This document shows, one piece after another, positions 8,432 to 16,979 of a stretch of 64,000 nt of DNA (position 1 is the first letter of the stretch; every line of letters starts with the position of its first letter). The notes beneath the pieces are model-generated. The model saw only the letters and a list, made by a program, of their open reading frames with translations. It did no database searches and had not been told where the DNA came from. The DNA lies in assembly GCF_001545075.1 (NCBI RefSeq), contig NZ_FCOB02000027.1:44246-108245 (forward strand). The letters run 5' to 3'. A program made the position numbers and the translations under genes. Source of the stretch: Caballeronia ptereochthonis. Its GTDB lineage: Bacteria > Pseudomonadota > Gammaproteobacteria > Burkholderiales > Burkholderiaceae.

Positions 8432-10407
8432 TGAACGATTTATCCCTGGCCGTGGGCGCGCAGGTATCCGCCGCCGCGCTCGATACCGCAGTCAACCTGG
8501 CTACCGATGCGCTGCTCGCGGCGCAGCACCCCGAAGGCTACTGGCTTTACGAACTCGAAGCCGACGCAACCATTCCGGCTGAATACGTGCTGCTCGTCCA
8601 CTATCTCGGCGAAACGGCCGACGAGAAGCTCGAAGCGAAGATCGGCCGCTATTTGCGGCGCATCCAGCGCGAGGACGGCGGCTGGCCGCTCTTCACCGGC
8701 GGCGCGATGGACGTTTCCGCGACCGTGAAGGCGTACTTCGCGCTGAAGATGATCGGCGACTCGCCCGATGCCGAGCATATGCAGCGTGCCCGCCGCGCGA
8801 TTCTCGCCGCGGGCGGCGCGGAGAAGGTGAACGTGTTCACGCGCATCCTGCTTGCGCTTTTCGGCGTGGTGTCGTGGCGCGCGGTGCCGATGATGCCCGT
8901 CGAGATCATGCGCCTGCCGATGTGGTTCCCGTTCCATCTGTCGAAGGTGTCGTACTGGGCGCGCACGGTGATCGTGCCGATGCTCGTGCTCAACGCGAAG
9001 CGCCCGAAGGCGCGCAATCCGCGCGGCGTGCGCATCGACGAAGTGTTCACGAATCCGCCGGTCAATACCGGCATGCCGGAGCGCGCGGGGCATCAGAGCC
9101 GCGGCTGGTTCGCGTTCTTCCGCGTGGTGGATGCCGTGCTGCGCGTGGCCGACCCGCTTCTGCCGAAAGCCGGCCGCGAGCGCGCGATCGAGGCGGCGGT
9201 GCGCTTCGTCGACGAGCGGCTGAACGGCGAGGACGGACTCGGCGCGATTTTCCCGGCGATGGCCAACTCCGTCATGATGTACGACGTGCTTGGGTTTCCG
9301 CCCGAGCATCCGAACCGCGCGATCGCGCGCAAGTCGCTCGACAAGCTCCTCGTCATCGACGAAGCCGACGACGGCGAAGCCTATTGCCAACCCTGCCTGT
9401 CGCCGGTGTGGGATACCTCGCTCGCCTCGCACGCGCTGCTCGAGACCGGCATGCCGAAGGCGCGCGCGGCGGTTGCGCGCGGCCTCGAATGGCTGCTTCC
9501 GCTGCAGATTCTCGACGTGCGCGGTGACTGGATCTCGCGCCGCCCGAACGTGCGGCCGGGCGGCTGGGCATTCCAGTTCGCGAACCCGCATTATCCCGAC
9601 GTCGACGACACGGCCGTCGTCGCCATGGCGATGGAGCGCGCCGATCGCGAGAACGGCACCGCGATGTACGGCGAGTCGATCGCGCGGGCGCGCGAATGGG
9701 TCGTCGGGATGCAGAGCAGCGACGGCGGCTGGGGCGCGTTCGAGCCCGAGAACACGCAGTACTACCTGAACAACATCCCATTCTCGGACCATGGCGCGCT
9801 GCTCGATCCGCCGACCGTCGATGTCTCCGCGCGCTGCCTGTCGATGCTCGCGCAGCTTGGCGAAACGTCCGTGAACAGCGAGCCCGCGCGCCGCGCGTTC
9901 GACTACATCGTGAAGGGGCAGGAGCGCGACGGCAGCTGGTACGGCCGCTGGGGACTGAACTACATCTACGGCACCTGGTCGGCGATGTGCGCGCTCAACG
10001 CCGCCGGCGTCGCGCCGACGGATCCGCGCATGAAGCGCGCCGCCGACTGGCTCGTCGGCATCCAGAACGCGGACGGCGGCTGGGGCGAGGACGGCGAGAG
10101 CTACAAGCTCGACTATCGCGGCTACGAGCAGGCGCCGAGCACGTCGTCGCAGACCGCGTGGGCGTTGCTCGGGCTGATGGCGGCGGGGCTCGTCGAGCAT
10201 CCGGCGGTCGCGCGCGGCATCGAGTATCTGATGCGCACGCAGCAGGCGCACGGCCTCTGGGACGAGACGCGCTTCACCGCCACGGGCTTTCCGCGCGTCT
10301 TCTATCTGCGCTACCACGGCTATCGCAAGTTCTTCCCGCTGTGGGCGCTGGCGCGCTACCGCAATCTGACGCGCGAAGGCCTCACGCGCGTGACGGCGGC
10401 GATGTGA
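8431..10407 (+). CDS. shc: Squalene-hopene cyclase
   Basis: A 658-aa triterpene cyclase that folds squalene to hopene and diplopterol at the inner membrane. The catalytic DxDD motif is DVDD at 390-393, preceded by NPHYP. Several QW repeats are present (DGGWPLF, DGGWGAFE, DGSWYGRWG, DGGWGED). Length matches the family at about 650 residues. The ATG at 8431 overlaps the hpnE stop; a frame extension back to 8059 lies inside hpnE and is not used. The end overlaps the GTG start of hpnG. Confidence 0.97.
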   Translation: MNDLSLAVGAQVSAAALDTAVNLATDALLAAQHPEGYWLYELEADATIPAEYVLLVHYLGETADEKLEAKIGRYLRRIQREDGGWPLFTGGAMDVSATVKAYFALKMIGDSPDAEHMQRARRAILAAGGAEKVNVFTRILLALFGVVSWRAVPMMPVEIMRLPMWFPFHLSKVSYWARTVIVPMLVLNAKRPKARNPRGVRIDEVFTNPPVNTGMPERAGHQSRGWFAFFRVVDAVLRVADPLLPKAGRERAIEAAVRFVDERLNGEDGLGAIFPAMANSVMMYDVLGFPPEHPNRAIARKSLDKLLVIDEADDGEAYCQPCLSPVWDTSLASHALLETGMPKARAAVARGLEWLLPLQILDVRGDWISRRPNVRPGGWAFQFANPHYPDVDDTAVVAMAMERADRENGTAMYGESIARAREWVVGMQSSDGGWGAFEPENTQYYLNNIPFSDHGALLDPPTVDVSARCLSMLAQLGETSVNSEPARRAFDYIVKGQERDGSWYGRWGLNYIYGTWSAMCALNAAGVAPTDPRMKRAADWLVGIQNADGGWGEDGESYKLDYRGYEQAPSTSSQTAWALLGLMAAGLVEHPAVARGIEYLMRTQQAHGLWDETRFTATGFPRVFYLRYHGYRKFFPLWALARYRNLTREGLTRVTAAM

Positions 10408-11138
10408 ACGCCCCCGACGCCCGTTCTGCCCGCGCGCTGCGCAACGCGGCGCCTCGCTCGCCGGTCATCGCCGTGACCGGCATGGCGTTCGAGGCGAAGA
10501 TCGTTCGCGGTCGCGGCGTCGATGTCGTCTTCGCGGCGCGCGCCGACTGGCTCGAGCGCGCACTGTCCGATGCGATCGCGCGCGGCTGCTCGGGCATCAT
10601 CAGCTTCGGCACGGCGGGCGGACTCGCGCCGGATCTCGCGCCGGGCGCGCTGATCGTCGCGGAAAGCGTGTGCGGCCCGTTCGGCGAGCTTCGGACCGAC
10701 GCGGCGTGGTCGGCGCGCATCGTCGATGCGTTCGCGGGCACGCCCGTCGCGCGTGTCACGCGGCGCGGCAAGATGGCCGGCGTCACCGCGCCGGTGAAGA
10801 GCGAAGCGGAAAAGCGCTCGCTGCATGGTTCGACGGGCGCGCTCGCCGTCGACATGGAATCGCATATCGCCGGAGCGATCGCGACCGCGCGCGGCTTGCC
10901 GTTCGCCGTGTGCCGGGCGGTCGTCGACCCGGCCTGGCGCACGCTGCCGCCCGCCGCCACCGCCGGTTTGCGCGACGACGGCACCACCGCCATCGGTCCA
11001 ATCCTGCGAGAACTGCTGCACGAGCCCGCGCAACTGGGCGCACTTCTCAAGCTGGCTTCCGATGCCCGCGACGCCCGCGCGACCCTCGTACAGGCGCGGC
11101 ACGCGCTCGAAACCGCGCGGGCGCTGGCATTCGACTGA
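10404..11138 (+). CDS. hpnG: Hopanoid nucleoside phosphorylase HpnG
   Basis: A 244-aa protein of the purine nucleoside phosphorylase / MTA-SAH nucleosidase fold. SFGTAGGL and DMESHIAG are the phosphate- and nucleoside-pocket motifs. HpnG removes adenine from adenosylhopane to form phosphoribohopane in extended hopanoids. The GTG start at 10404 overlaps the shc stop by four bases (GTGA), which indicates coupling in the hpnD-hpnE-shc-hpnG operon. HpnH, which makes its substrate, is encoded at 21.0-22.2 kb. Confidence 0.88.
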   Translation: MNAPDARSARALRNAAPRSPVIAVTGMAFEAKIVRGRGVDVVFAARADWLERALSDAIARGCSGIISFGTAGGLAPDLAPGALIVAESVCGPFGELRTDAAWSARIVDAFAGTPVARVTRRGKMAGVTAPVKSEAEKRSLHGSTGALAVDMESHIAGAIATARGLPFAVCRAVVDPAWRTLPPAATAGLRDDGTTAIGPILRELLHEPAQLGALLKLASDARDARATLVQARHALETARALAFD

Positions 11139-11160
11139 TCTTTCCTCTCGATCTTGCTTT

Positions 11161-11189
11161 TTGCGGGTTAACCCCTATCTCGATATAAT
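11161..11189 (+). promoter_or_regulatory. Sigma-70 promoter for the thioesterase gene
   Basis: TTGCGG (11161-11166), a 17-base spacer, then a perfect TATAAT (11184-11189). It lies 74 bases before the thioesterase start. An AGGG-AAAA-CCCT inverted repeat follows just downstream at about 11191-11202, near the expected transcription start. Confidence 0.7.
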
Positions 11190-11262
11190 CAGGGAAAACC
11201 CTAATCAAGTGCGCGGCTCGATCCGGTCGAAGCCACGCCGCGGCAGGAAAGGGAGGTATCAG

Positions 11263-11736
11263 ATGAATTTTCATACTCGCAAATGGGTCAAGCCGGAAGA
11301 CTTGAACCCGAACGGCACGTTATTCGGCGGCAGCCTGCTGCGCTGGATCGACGAGGAAGCCGCGATCTACGCCATTTCGCAGCTGGGCAACCAGCGCGTC
11401 GTGACCAAGTTCATGTCGGAGATCAACTTCGTGAGCTCGGCGCGCCAGGGCGACATCATCGAGCTGGGCATCACGGCGACGCATTTCGGCCGCACGTCGA
11501 TCACGCTGCGCGCGGAAGTGCGCAACAAGATCACCCGCAAGAGCATCCTGACTGTCGAGAAGATGGTGTTCGTGAACCTGAACGAGCAGGGCGAGCCTGC
11601 GCCGCACGGCCGCACGCAGATCCTCTATGCCGATGAGCTGTTCGAGGCGTATCGCCGCGACCAGCGCGCGGTGGAAGCGCCCAAGATTTCAGGCGACGAT
11701 CTGATCGAGGAAGAGGTCGAGGAAGCCGCGCACTAA
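11263..11736 (+). CDS. Hotdog-fold acyl-CoA thioesterase
   Basis: A 157-aa single hotdog domain of the YciA/BACH type. It is recognised by NPNGTLFGGSLLRWIDEEAA near the N-terminus, where Asp of the helix is catalytic in the family, and by the following FVSSARQGDIIEL strand. It should hydrolyse acyl-CoA to free acid and CoA in the cytoplasm. A strong AGGGAGG ribosome site precedes the ATG. It has its own promoter and terminator, so it is a single-gene unit between two hopanoid blocks. Chain-length preference cannot be read from the sequence. Confidence 0.88.
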   Translation: MNFHTRKWVKPEDLNPNGTLFGGSLLRWIDEEAAIYAISQLGNQRVVTKFMSEINFVSSARQGDIIELGITATHFGRTSITLRAEVRNKITRKSILTVEKMVFVNLNEQGEPAPHGRTQILYADELFEAYRRDQRAVEAPKISGDDLIEEEVEEAAH

Positions 11737-11742
11737 AAGCGC

Positions 11743-11770
11743 AACGGGCGCTCAGGCGCCCGTTTGCTTT
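11743..11770. terminator. Bidirectional intrinsic terminator
   Basis: A perfect 9-base stem, AACGGGCGC (11743-11751) with GCGCCCGTT (11756-11764), and a TCAG loop. A T-rich tract follows on the plus side, and CTTTTAG follows on the minus side. It lies between the convergent thioesterase and mlaA genes. Confidence 0.8.
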
Positions 11771-11777
11771 CGAAGGC

Positions 11778-12773
11778 TCACTTGCCCGCGGGCTGCGCCG
11801 CGGGATCTTCGTACTGCGGAAGGCCCTGCGCCTTGCTCGAGCTCGGCGAAGGCGCGCCCTTCGGTGCGTTCTCCTGTGGCGCGGGCGCCTTGCCGCCGAC
11901 GCCGCCCGCCGGCGACGCCGCCGCGCCCGGATCCACGTAAGTCGGCAAGCCTTGCCCCGTGCTGCCGCCGCCGGTCGAGCCCGGCGCACTGGCTCCTTCC
12001 GGCGCGCTCGCGCCTTCGGGCGCCGATGCGCCCTCGTCGCCGTAATCGGGCAGTGAGGCGGCGCCTCCGCCCGTCAGCAGATACTGGCGGCGCTGCGTGT
12101 ACGCATCGCGAACGAAGGCGTATTTGTCGAGCGCGGCTTGCGAGAGCAGGTCGGTCGCCCCGATCAGGTCCGCGCGCGCGCTCACGAAGTTCAACCCGTA
12201 CAGCGGCCAGCGGATCTCGGCTTCGGAGTAGCTCAGCGGATTCACGCGCCAGTCGACGGCCCAGGTGGTCGCGTCACGGAACGAGCTCGGACCGAGCAGC
12301 GGCAGCACGAGATACGGCCCCGACGGCATGCCGTAGTGTCCGAGCGTGAGACCGAAGTCCTGATGGTGCTTCGGCAAGCCCGCGGGCGATGCGATATCGA
12401 TCAGGCCGCCGATGCCGAACACCGAGTTCATCGCGATGCGCATCAGATCCTGCGTCGCGTCGGTGATCTTCAACTGCAGCAGGTTGTTCGCGAAGTTGGA
12501 GAAATCGCCGAGATTCGAGAAGAAGTTGCTGACGGCGGTGCGGAACGGGCTGGGCGTGTAATCGACGTAGAACTGCGCGACGGGCTTCGCGACGTAGGTG
12601 TCGAGCGTGTCGTTGAACGTGAAGATCTTGCGGTTCATCGGCTCGAGCGGGTCTTTCGGATTGCGGTCCGGACCGGTTGCGCAGCCTGTGGTCGCGAGCG
12701 CGCCCGCAATGGCCAAACTCAATCCCAATCTACGTACTGCGCGAGCGGTCAAAGCCGTCGATCCCGACTTCAT
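11778..12773 (-). CDS. mlaA: MlaA/VacJ-family outer-membrane lipoprotein
   Basis: A 331-aa lipoprotein. The signal peptide ends in the lipobox LATTGC, which places the lipidated Cys at 31. The VacJ domain (DPLEPMNRKIFTFND through PLSYSEAEIRWPLYGL) fills residues 41-215. MlaA family proteins remove phospholipid from the outer leaflet of the outer membrane and pass it to MlaC. A C-terminal tail of about 100 residues is Pro/Ala/Gly-rich, carries three EGASAP repeats and repeats a QGLPxYxDP motif; this tail is not part of the family core. The start overlaps the hpnN stop (ATGA), so it is co-translated with the hopanoid transporter. Confidence 0.92.
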   Translation of the reverse strand: MKSGSTALTARAVRRLGLSLAIAGALATTGCATGPDRNPKDPLEPMNRKIFTFNDTLDTYVAKPVAQFYVDYTPSPFRTAVSNFFSNLGDFSNFANNLLQLKITDATQDLMRIAMNSVFGIGGLIDIASPAGLPKHHQDFGLTLGHYGMPSGPYLVLPLLGPSSFRDATTWAVDWRVNPLSYSEAEIRWPLYGLNFVSARADLIGATDLLSQAALDKYAFVRDAYTQRRQYLLTGGGAASLPDYGDEGASAPEGASAPEGASAPGSTGGGSTGQGLPTYVDPGAAASPAGGVGGKAPAPQENAPKGAPSPSSSKAQGLPQYEDPAAQPAGK

Positions 12774-15430
12774 TCTTCAATTCCTCTAAGGTTGTCATGT
12801 CGTCGCGCCGCGCGCAGCTTCGCCCGGTCCGCCGCGCGCACCTTGCGCGGTTTCCCCATCAGGACGGGCTGGAAGACCACGGCGCCGATCAGCGTGCAAA
12901 AGAGCGACAGCGCCAGCAGCCGTCCCATGCTGGACGTGCCCGGGTGATGCGAGAACCACAGGCTGCCGAACGCGGTCGCGGTCGTGGCCGCACTGAACAT
13001 AACGGCATGGGTGAGGCTCGACTGTAGCAGCCGCGTCTGCCCGGAGCGCCACGCCATCACGAAATAGATCTTGAACGCCACGCCGACGCCCAGCATGAGC
13101 GGCAGCGCGATGATGTTCGCGAAGTTGAGCGGCATCCTGAAGACGACGCACAGCTCCAGGGTCACGATCGCGGAAACCAGCAACGGTACCAAAGTTCTCA
13201 GAACGTCGCCAAAACGGCGCAGCGCAATCCACAAGAGCACCGAGATCGCGATGAGCGAGTACAGCGCGGCCTGCTGGAACGCCTTGATGATCGTCTCGGC
13301 CGAATGGCGCACGGAGATCGGCCCGCCGATCGCGTCGGGCTCGGCCTTCTGCACGGCATCGGCGAAATGGGCGAGCAGCGTGTCGTCGCTGGGATCGACG
13401 CCGGGCGGCGTTTTCGGGGAAACGTCGACGAGCGCCTGACCCTTCGGCGTCACCCAGGTCTCGACCATCTGCGGCGGCAGCGTCGCGCGCGTGATCTCGG
13501 TCGGCGTGAGGAGCGCGCGCAGTTGCGCGAGCGCGAGGCGCAGCGGTTCGGCCATCGCGTGCTCGGCGCGGTCGCGCGTGGCGGCGTCGGCTTGGGCCAG
13601 CTTCGCGAGCGTTTGCGACAGATGCTTTGCTTCCTTCTCGCCCGGGCCGGGATGCTCGTCGGCGGCGAGCGAGAGCTGGCTCGACACGCGCTTCAGCGCC
13701 GCGACGCGCACGTCGTCCGTCACGGAGGACGCGGTCTGCTGATCGAGCGCGGGCAGCAGTTGAGCGGCGGCGGCCTTGATGAGCTCGAGCTTCTTCGGCT
13801 GATCGGCGGGGATGAGCGAGCTAAGCGTGGTCGCGCGTTCCACTTCCGGCAGCGCTTGCAGTTTCGCGGCGATCCGGTCCGCCTCCGCGAGCGACGGCGC
13901 GAGCACGGCGACGTCGTTTACCGCGCCCTCGGGCGAATCCTTGAGCGAGGCGAGCGTCATCATCGACTCGGTGTGCGGGTCCTTCAGATGCAGCGGATTG
14001 AAGTCGAAACGCAACTGAAAGAGCAGCGGCAGCGCGCCGATCACGACCGCGAGCGTGCCGATCAGCACCGGCTTGCGGTGCCGGTCGAGGAATTCATCGA
14101 CGGGCGCCAGCACCGGAAAGCCCGGCGAATGCGCTTCGCCGGGCGGCGCGAACACCTTGATGAGCGCGGGCAGCAGCGTCATGTTGGTCACGTACGCGAC
14201 GAACATGCCGACGCCCGCGATCAGCCCCAGCTCCGACACGCCGCGATACGCGGTAGGCAGGAACGAGAAGAAGCTCGCGGCGGTCGCGGTGGCGGCGAGC
14301 GTGAGCGGCACGGCGACATGGCGCGCGGTTTCCGCGAGCGATACGTCGAGCCGTTTGTGCTTGTAGCGCTCTTCGCGATACTTCACGCCGAACTGAATGC
14401 CGAAGTCCACGCCGAGGCCGACGAACAGCACCATGAACGCGACCGAGATCATGTTGAGCGCGTGGACCATCATGAGGCCGAGCGCGGCGGTGATCGCGAG
14501 CCCGACGAACAGCGTGATGAACACCGCGAAGATCATGCGCTTCGAGCGCAGCGCGACCCACAGGATCATCAGCACGACGAGGAACGTCAGCACGCCGTTG
14601 AGCACGGCGCCGTCCTGCACGGACGCGAACTCCTCGTCGGCGAGCGGCTGCGCGCCGGTCAGATGCAGCGTCGCGCCGTACTTCTTGTCGATGCCGATCT
14701 CCGCCGCCTTCGCGCGAATCTCCTCCGATGTGCCCGCCGCCGCCTTCAGCGCGTTGAAGTTCAGCTCCGGCAGCACGGTGACGAACGCGCGCCCGGGCGC
14801 ATCGCTCGTCGACGAATCCGCCAGGCCGCGCCAGGAGAACGCGGCGGGCTGATTCGCCAGGACGCGGTCCAGCACGGTCGCGCTCTTGCCGAGCAGGCCG
14901 GCCATCTGGCCGAGATTGACCTGACCCGTCAGCAACGGCAGATTGAGCGTGGTGTTGAGCGTCTGCGCGAGACCGGTGAGCGTGGGGTCGTGCGCGAGCG
15001 TGTTGATGAGCGGGCGCGCGGAAACGAGCTGCTTCGTGATCTGCTCGACCTTGTCCGTCGGCAGGTAGACCAAGCCGTTGTGCTCGAAGAACGCGCCGCC
15101 CGCGGGCTGCGATACCGATTTGAAGCGGTCCGGCTCCTTCGCGAGCGCGGCGGCGAGATCGTTCGCGGCGGCAGCGGCGAACTCCTGCGCGGGCGCCTCG
15201 ACGACGATCAGGAGCGTCGCGCCGCGCTGCGGAAACGCCTCGTCGATGGCGTTGCTGCGCGCGGCCCACTCGGGCTCGGCCTCGATCAGCTGGCTGACGT
15301 CCGTGCTGATCTTGAAGTGCTGGACGACATAAATCGTGCTCAGCACGCCAAGCAGCAGCGAAACGGCGATAATCCACGCCGGGCGGCGGATGGAGAGTGT
15401 GACGAAGCGGGTAATGTTGGACGTCAGCAT
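12770..15430 (-). CDS. hpnN: Hopanoid RND/MMPL transporter HpnN
   Basis: An 886-aa RND-superfamily inner-membrane protein. There is one N-terminal membrane helix (about 15-32), a large periplasmic domain, and a block of helices near 265-440 (GVLTFLVVLMILWVALRSKRM and others). A second periplasmic domain and a last helix block from about 720 follow. HpnN moves hopanoids to the outer membrane in the family. It is first in a two-gene operon with mlaA and is divergent from the hpnM-like gene across a 262-base control region. Confidence 0.92.
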   Translation of the reverse strand: MLTSNITRFVTLSIRRPAWIIAVSLLLGVLSTIYVVQHFKISTDVSQLIEAEPEWAARSNAIDEAFPQRGATLLIVVEAPAQEFAAAAANDLAAALAKEPDRFKSVSQPAGGAFFEHNGLVYLPTDKVEQITKQLVSARPLINTLAHDPTLTGLAQTLNTTLNLPLLTGQVNLGQMAGLLGKSATVLDRVLANQPAAFSWRGLADSSTSDAPGRAFVTVLPELNFNALKAAAGTSEEIRAKAAEIGIDKKYGATLHLTGAQPLADEEFASVQDGAVLNGVLTFLVVLMILWVALRSKRMIFAVFITLFVGLAITAALGLMMVHALNMISVAFMVLFVGLGVDFGIQFGVKYREERYKHKRLDVSLAETARHVAVPLTLAATATAASFFSFLPTAYRGVSELGLIAGVGMFVAYVTNMTLLPALIKVFAPPGEAHSPGFPVLAPVDEFLDRHRKPVLIGTLAVVIGALPLLFQLRFDFNPLHLKDPHTESMMTLASLKDSPEGAVNDVAVLAPSLAEADRIAAKLQALPEVERATTLSSLIPADQPKKLELIKAAAAQLLPALDQQTASSVTDDVRVAALKRVSSQLSLAADEHPGPGEKEAKHLSQTLAKLAQADAATRDRAEHAMAEPLRLALAQLRALLTPTEITRATLPPQMVETWVTPKGQALVDVSPKTPPGVDPSDDTLLAHFADAVQKAEPDAIGGPISVRHSAETIIKAFQQAALYSLIAISVLLWIALRRFGDVLRTLVPLLVSAIVTLELCVVFRMPLNFANIIALPLMLGVGVAFKIYFVMAWRSGQTRLLQSSLTHAVMFSAATTATAFGSLWFSHHPGTSSMGRLLALSLFCTLIGAVVFQPVLMGKPRKVRAADRAKLRAARRHDNLRGIEE

Positions 15431-15692
15431 GAAGACGCTACCTGGGGGTGTCCTGTTGTTCTTGCGCTTTCAACGAGCGCGAATTGCATGATGCCGGCCG
15501 CCGGGTTCCGAATCATTTTCATGACACGACACGGGTGTCGCGCAAGTATACCGGGCGCGCCGGAACACTCCGTGCTTGAACTGTTGCGGCGCTGCGGTGT
15601 CGGTATACTGACTTCGTCGCCATTCGGTCGCCCTCGCAACGCCTGAAGGCCGCAGAGCCCGCGCCACCAAACCTGATTAGAGAACGGGTGCC

Positions 15693-16310
15693 ATGAAACA
15701 CTATCTGTCTATTTGCTTTGCTTTCCTCCTTGCCTCGATGTCGTTCGCCGGCGAGGCGCTCGCACAAACGAGTCCCGATTCAGTCGTCAAGAGCGCCGTC
15801 GAGGGCACCGTCAACGCGATGAAGGCCGACCCGCAGGCGCGCGGCGGCGACATGGCGAAGATCACGCAGCTCGTCGAAACGCGCTTCCTGCCCGCCACCG
15901 ACTTCCAGCGCACGACGCGCATCGCGGTCGGCAAGGCCTGGGCGAGCGCCACGCCCGACCAGCAGAAGCAGCTTTACGATCAGTTCCAGACGCTTCTGGT
16001 CCGCACGTATGCTGCGTCCCTCTCGCAATTGCGCGATCAGGACGTGAAGTTCCGCTTCGACGCGCCCAACGTCGACGCCAACACGAAGGACACGGTCGTC
16101 GAATCGCATGTCATTTCCACGGGCGGCGACAATCCCGTGCGCTATCGCCTGCAAAAGACGCCGCAGGGCTGGAAGATCTACGACATCGACATGATGGGCG
16201 CTTGGCTCATCCAGGTCTATCAGCAACAGTTCGCCGGCCAGCTGCAAAAGGGCGGCGTCGACGGTCTCATCAAGTTCCTCTCCGAGCACAACGCCCGTTC
16301 CGCGGGCTGA
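15693..16310 (+). CDS. hpnM: HpnM / MlaC-like periplasmic lipid-binding protein
   Basis: A 205-aa protein with a signal peptide of about 24 residues (cleavage near EALAQ). The Ttg2D/MlaC domain follows; it binds phospholipid in the periplasm between the outer-membrane MlaA complex and an inner-membrane partner. It sits divergent from hpnN-mlaA, and this arrangement identifies it as the hopanoid-cluster copy called HpnM. No mlaFEDB genes are nearby. Naming as HpnM rather than MlaC rests on context. Confidence 0.85.
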   Translation: MKHYLSICFAFLLASMSFAGEALAQTSPDSVVKSAVEGTVNAMKADPQARGGDMAKITQLVETRFLPATDFQRTTRIAVGKAWASATPDQQKQLYDQFQTLLVRTYAASLSQLRDQDVKFRFDAPNVDANTKDTVVESHVISTGGDNPVRYRLQKTPQGWKIYDIDMMGAWLIQVYQQQFAGQLQKGGVDGLIKFLSEHNARSAG

Positions 16311-16340
16311 CGCGCTCGCGTCCTTCCGGCCGGCCGGGCG

Positions 16341-16979
16341 TCACTTTCGGCGGTGCTCCACCGCGAACTTGATCAGCTCGGCCTGGCCATCGATATCCAG
16401 TTTGCGCTTCAAATTCAGCCGATGCGTTTCCACCGTGCGCACGGAAAGCCGGTGTTGCTGCGCGATCTGCTTGCTGGACAAGCCTTCCGCCAGCGCGTCG
16501 AGGATGTCGAGCTCGCGCGGCGTCAGGCGCTCGAGCGGCGTCTGCATCGAACGTGCCTGGATCATGCGGGCCGCGACGCCCGCGCTGAAGAAGGTCTTGC
16601 CGGCGAGCACCGCGTCGATCGCCTGGATGATCTCGGCGGACGGCGAGTCCTTCAGCACATAGCCGCTCGCGCCCGCGCGCACGGCCTGCGTCACGTATTC
16701 GACGTTGTCGTGCATTGACAACATCAGCACGCGGATGCCCGGAAAGCGCTCGTGAAAGCGCGCCGCCAGCTCGATGCCGCTCATGCCCGCCATGCCCACG
16801 TCCATCAGCACGAGATCGGGCGGGTTCGACTCGTCGGCGGCGAGCGCGAGCGCTTCGCCGGCGTTGCCCGCTTCGCCGATCACGCGCAGATGCGGCACCG
16901 AGTCGAGGCGCGCGTGCAGGCCGTCGCGCACGAGCGGGTGATCGTCCACGAGAATGATGCGTGCGGGTTCAGCGCTCAT
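16341..16979 (-). CDS. NarL/FixJ-type response regulator beside cstA
   Basis: A 212-aa regulator: receiver with phosphoacceptor Asp60 (LVLMDVGM), then a LuxR-type helix-turn-helix (LTPRELDILDALAEGLSSKQIAQ). The chosen ATG at 16979 gives MSAEPARII; a longer frame upstream lies inside the kinase gene and encodes no family sequence. It overlaps the 3' end of the upstream kinase by 11 bases, so the two are co-translated. The pair is divergent from cstA, which it probably controls. Confidence 0.92.
   Translation of the reverse strand: MSAEPARIILVDDHPLVRDGLHARLDSVPHLRVIGEAGNAGEALALAADESNPPDLVLMDVGMAGMSGIELAARFHERFPGIRVLMLSMHDNVEYVTQAVRAGASGYVLKDSPSAEIIQAIDAVLAGKTFFSAGVAARMIQARSMQTPLERLTPRELDILDALAEGLSSKQIAQQHRLSVRTVETHRLNLKRKLDIDGQAELIKFAVEHRRK

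Noticed and set aside
15541..15610. Two TATACT-like boxes in the hpnN/hpnM divergent region
   Set aside because: Neither has a -35 match at 16-18 bases, so promoters are expected here but not placed.
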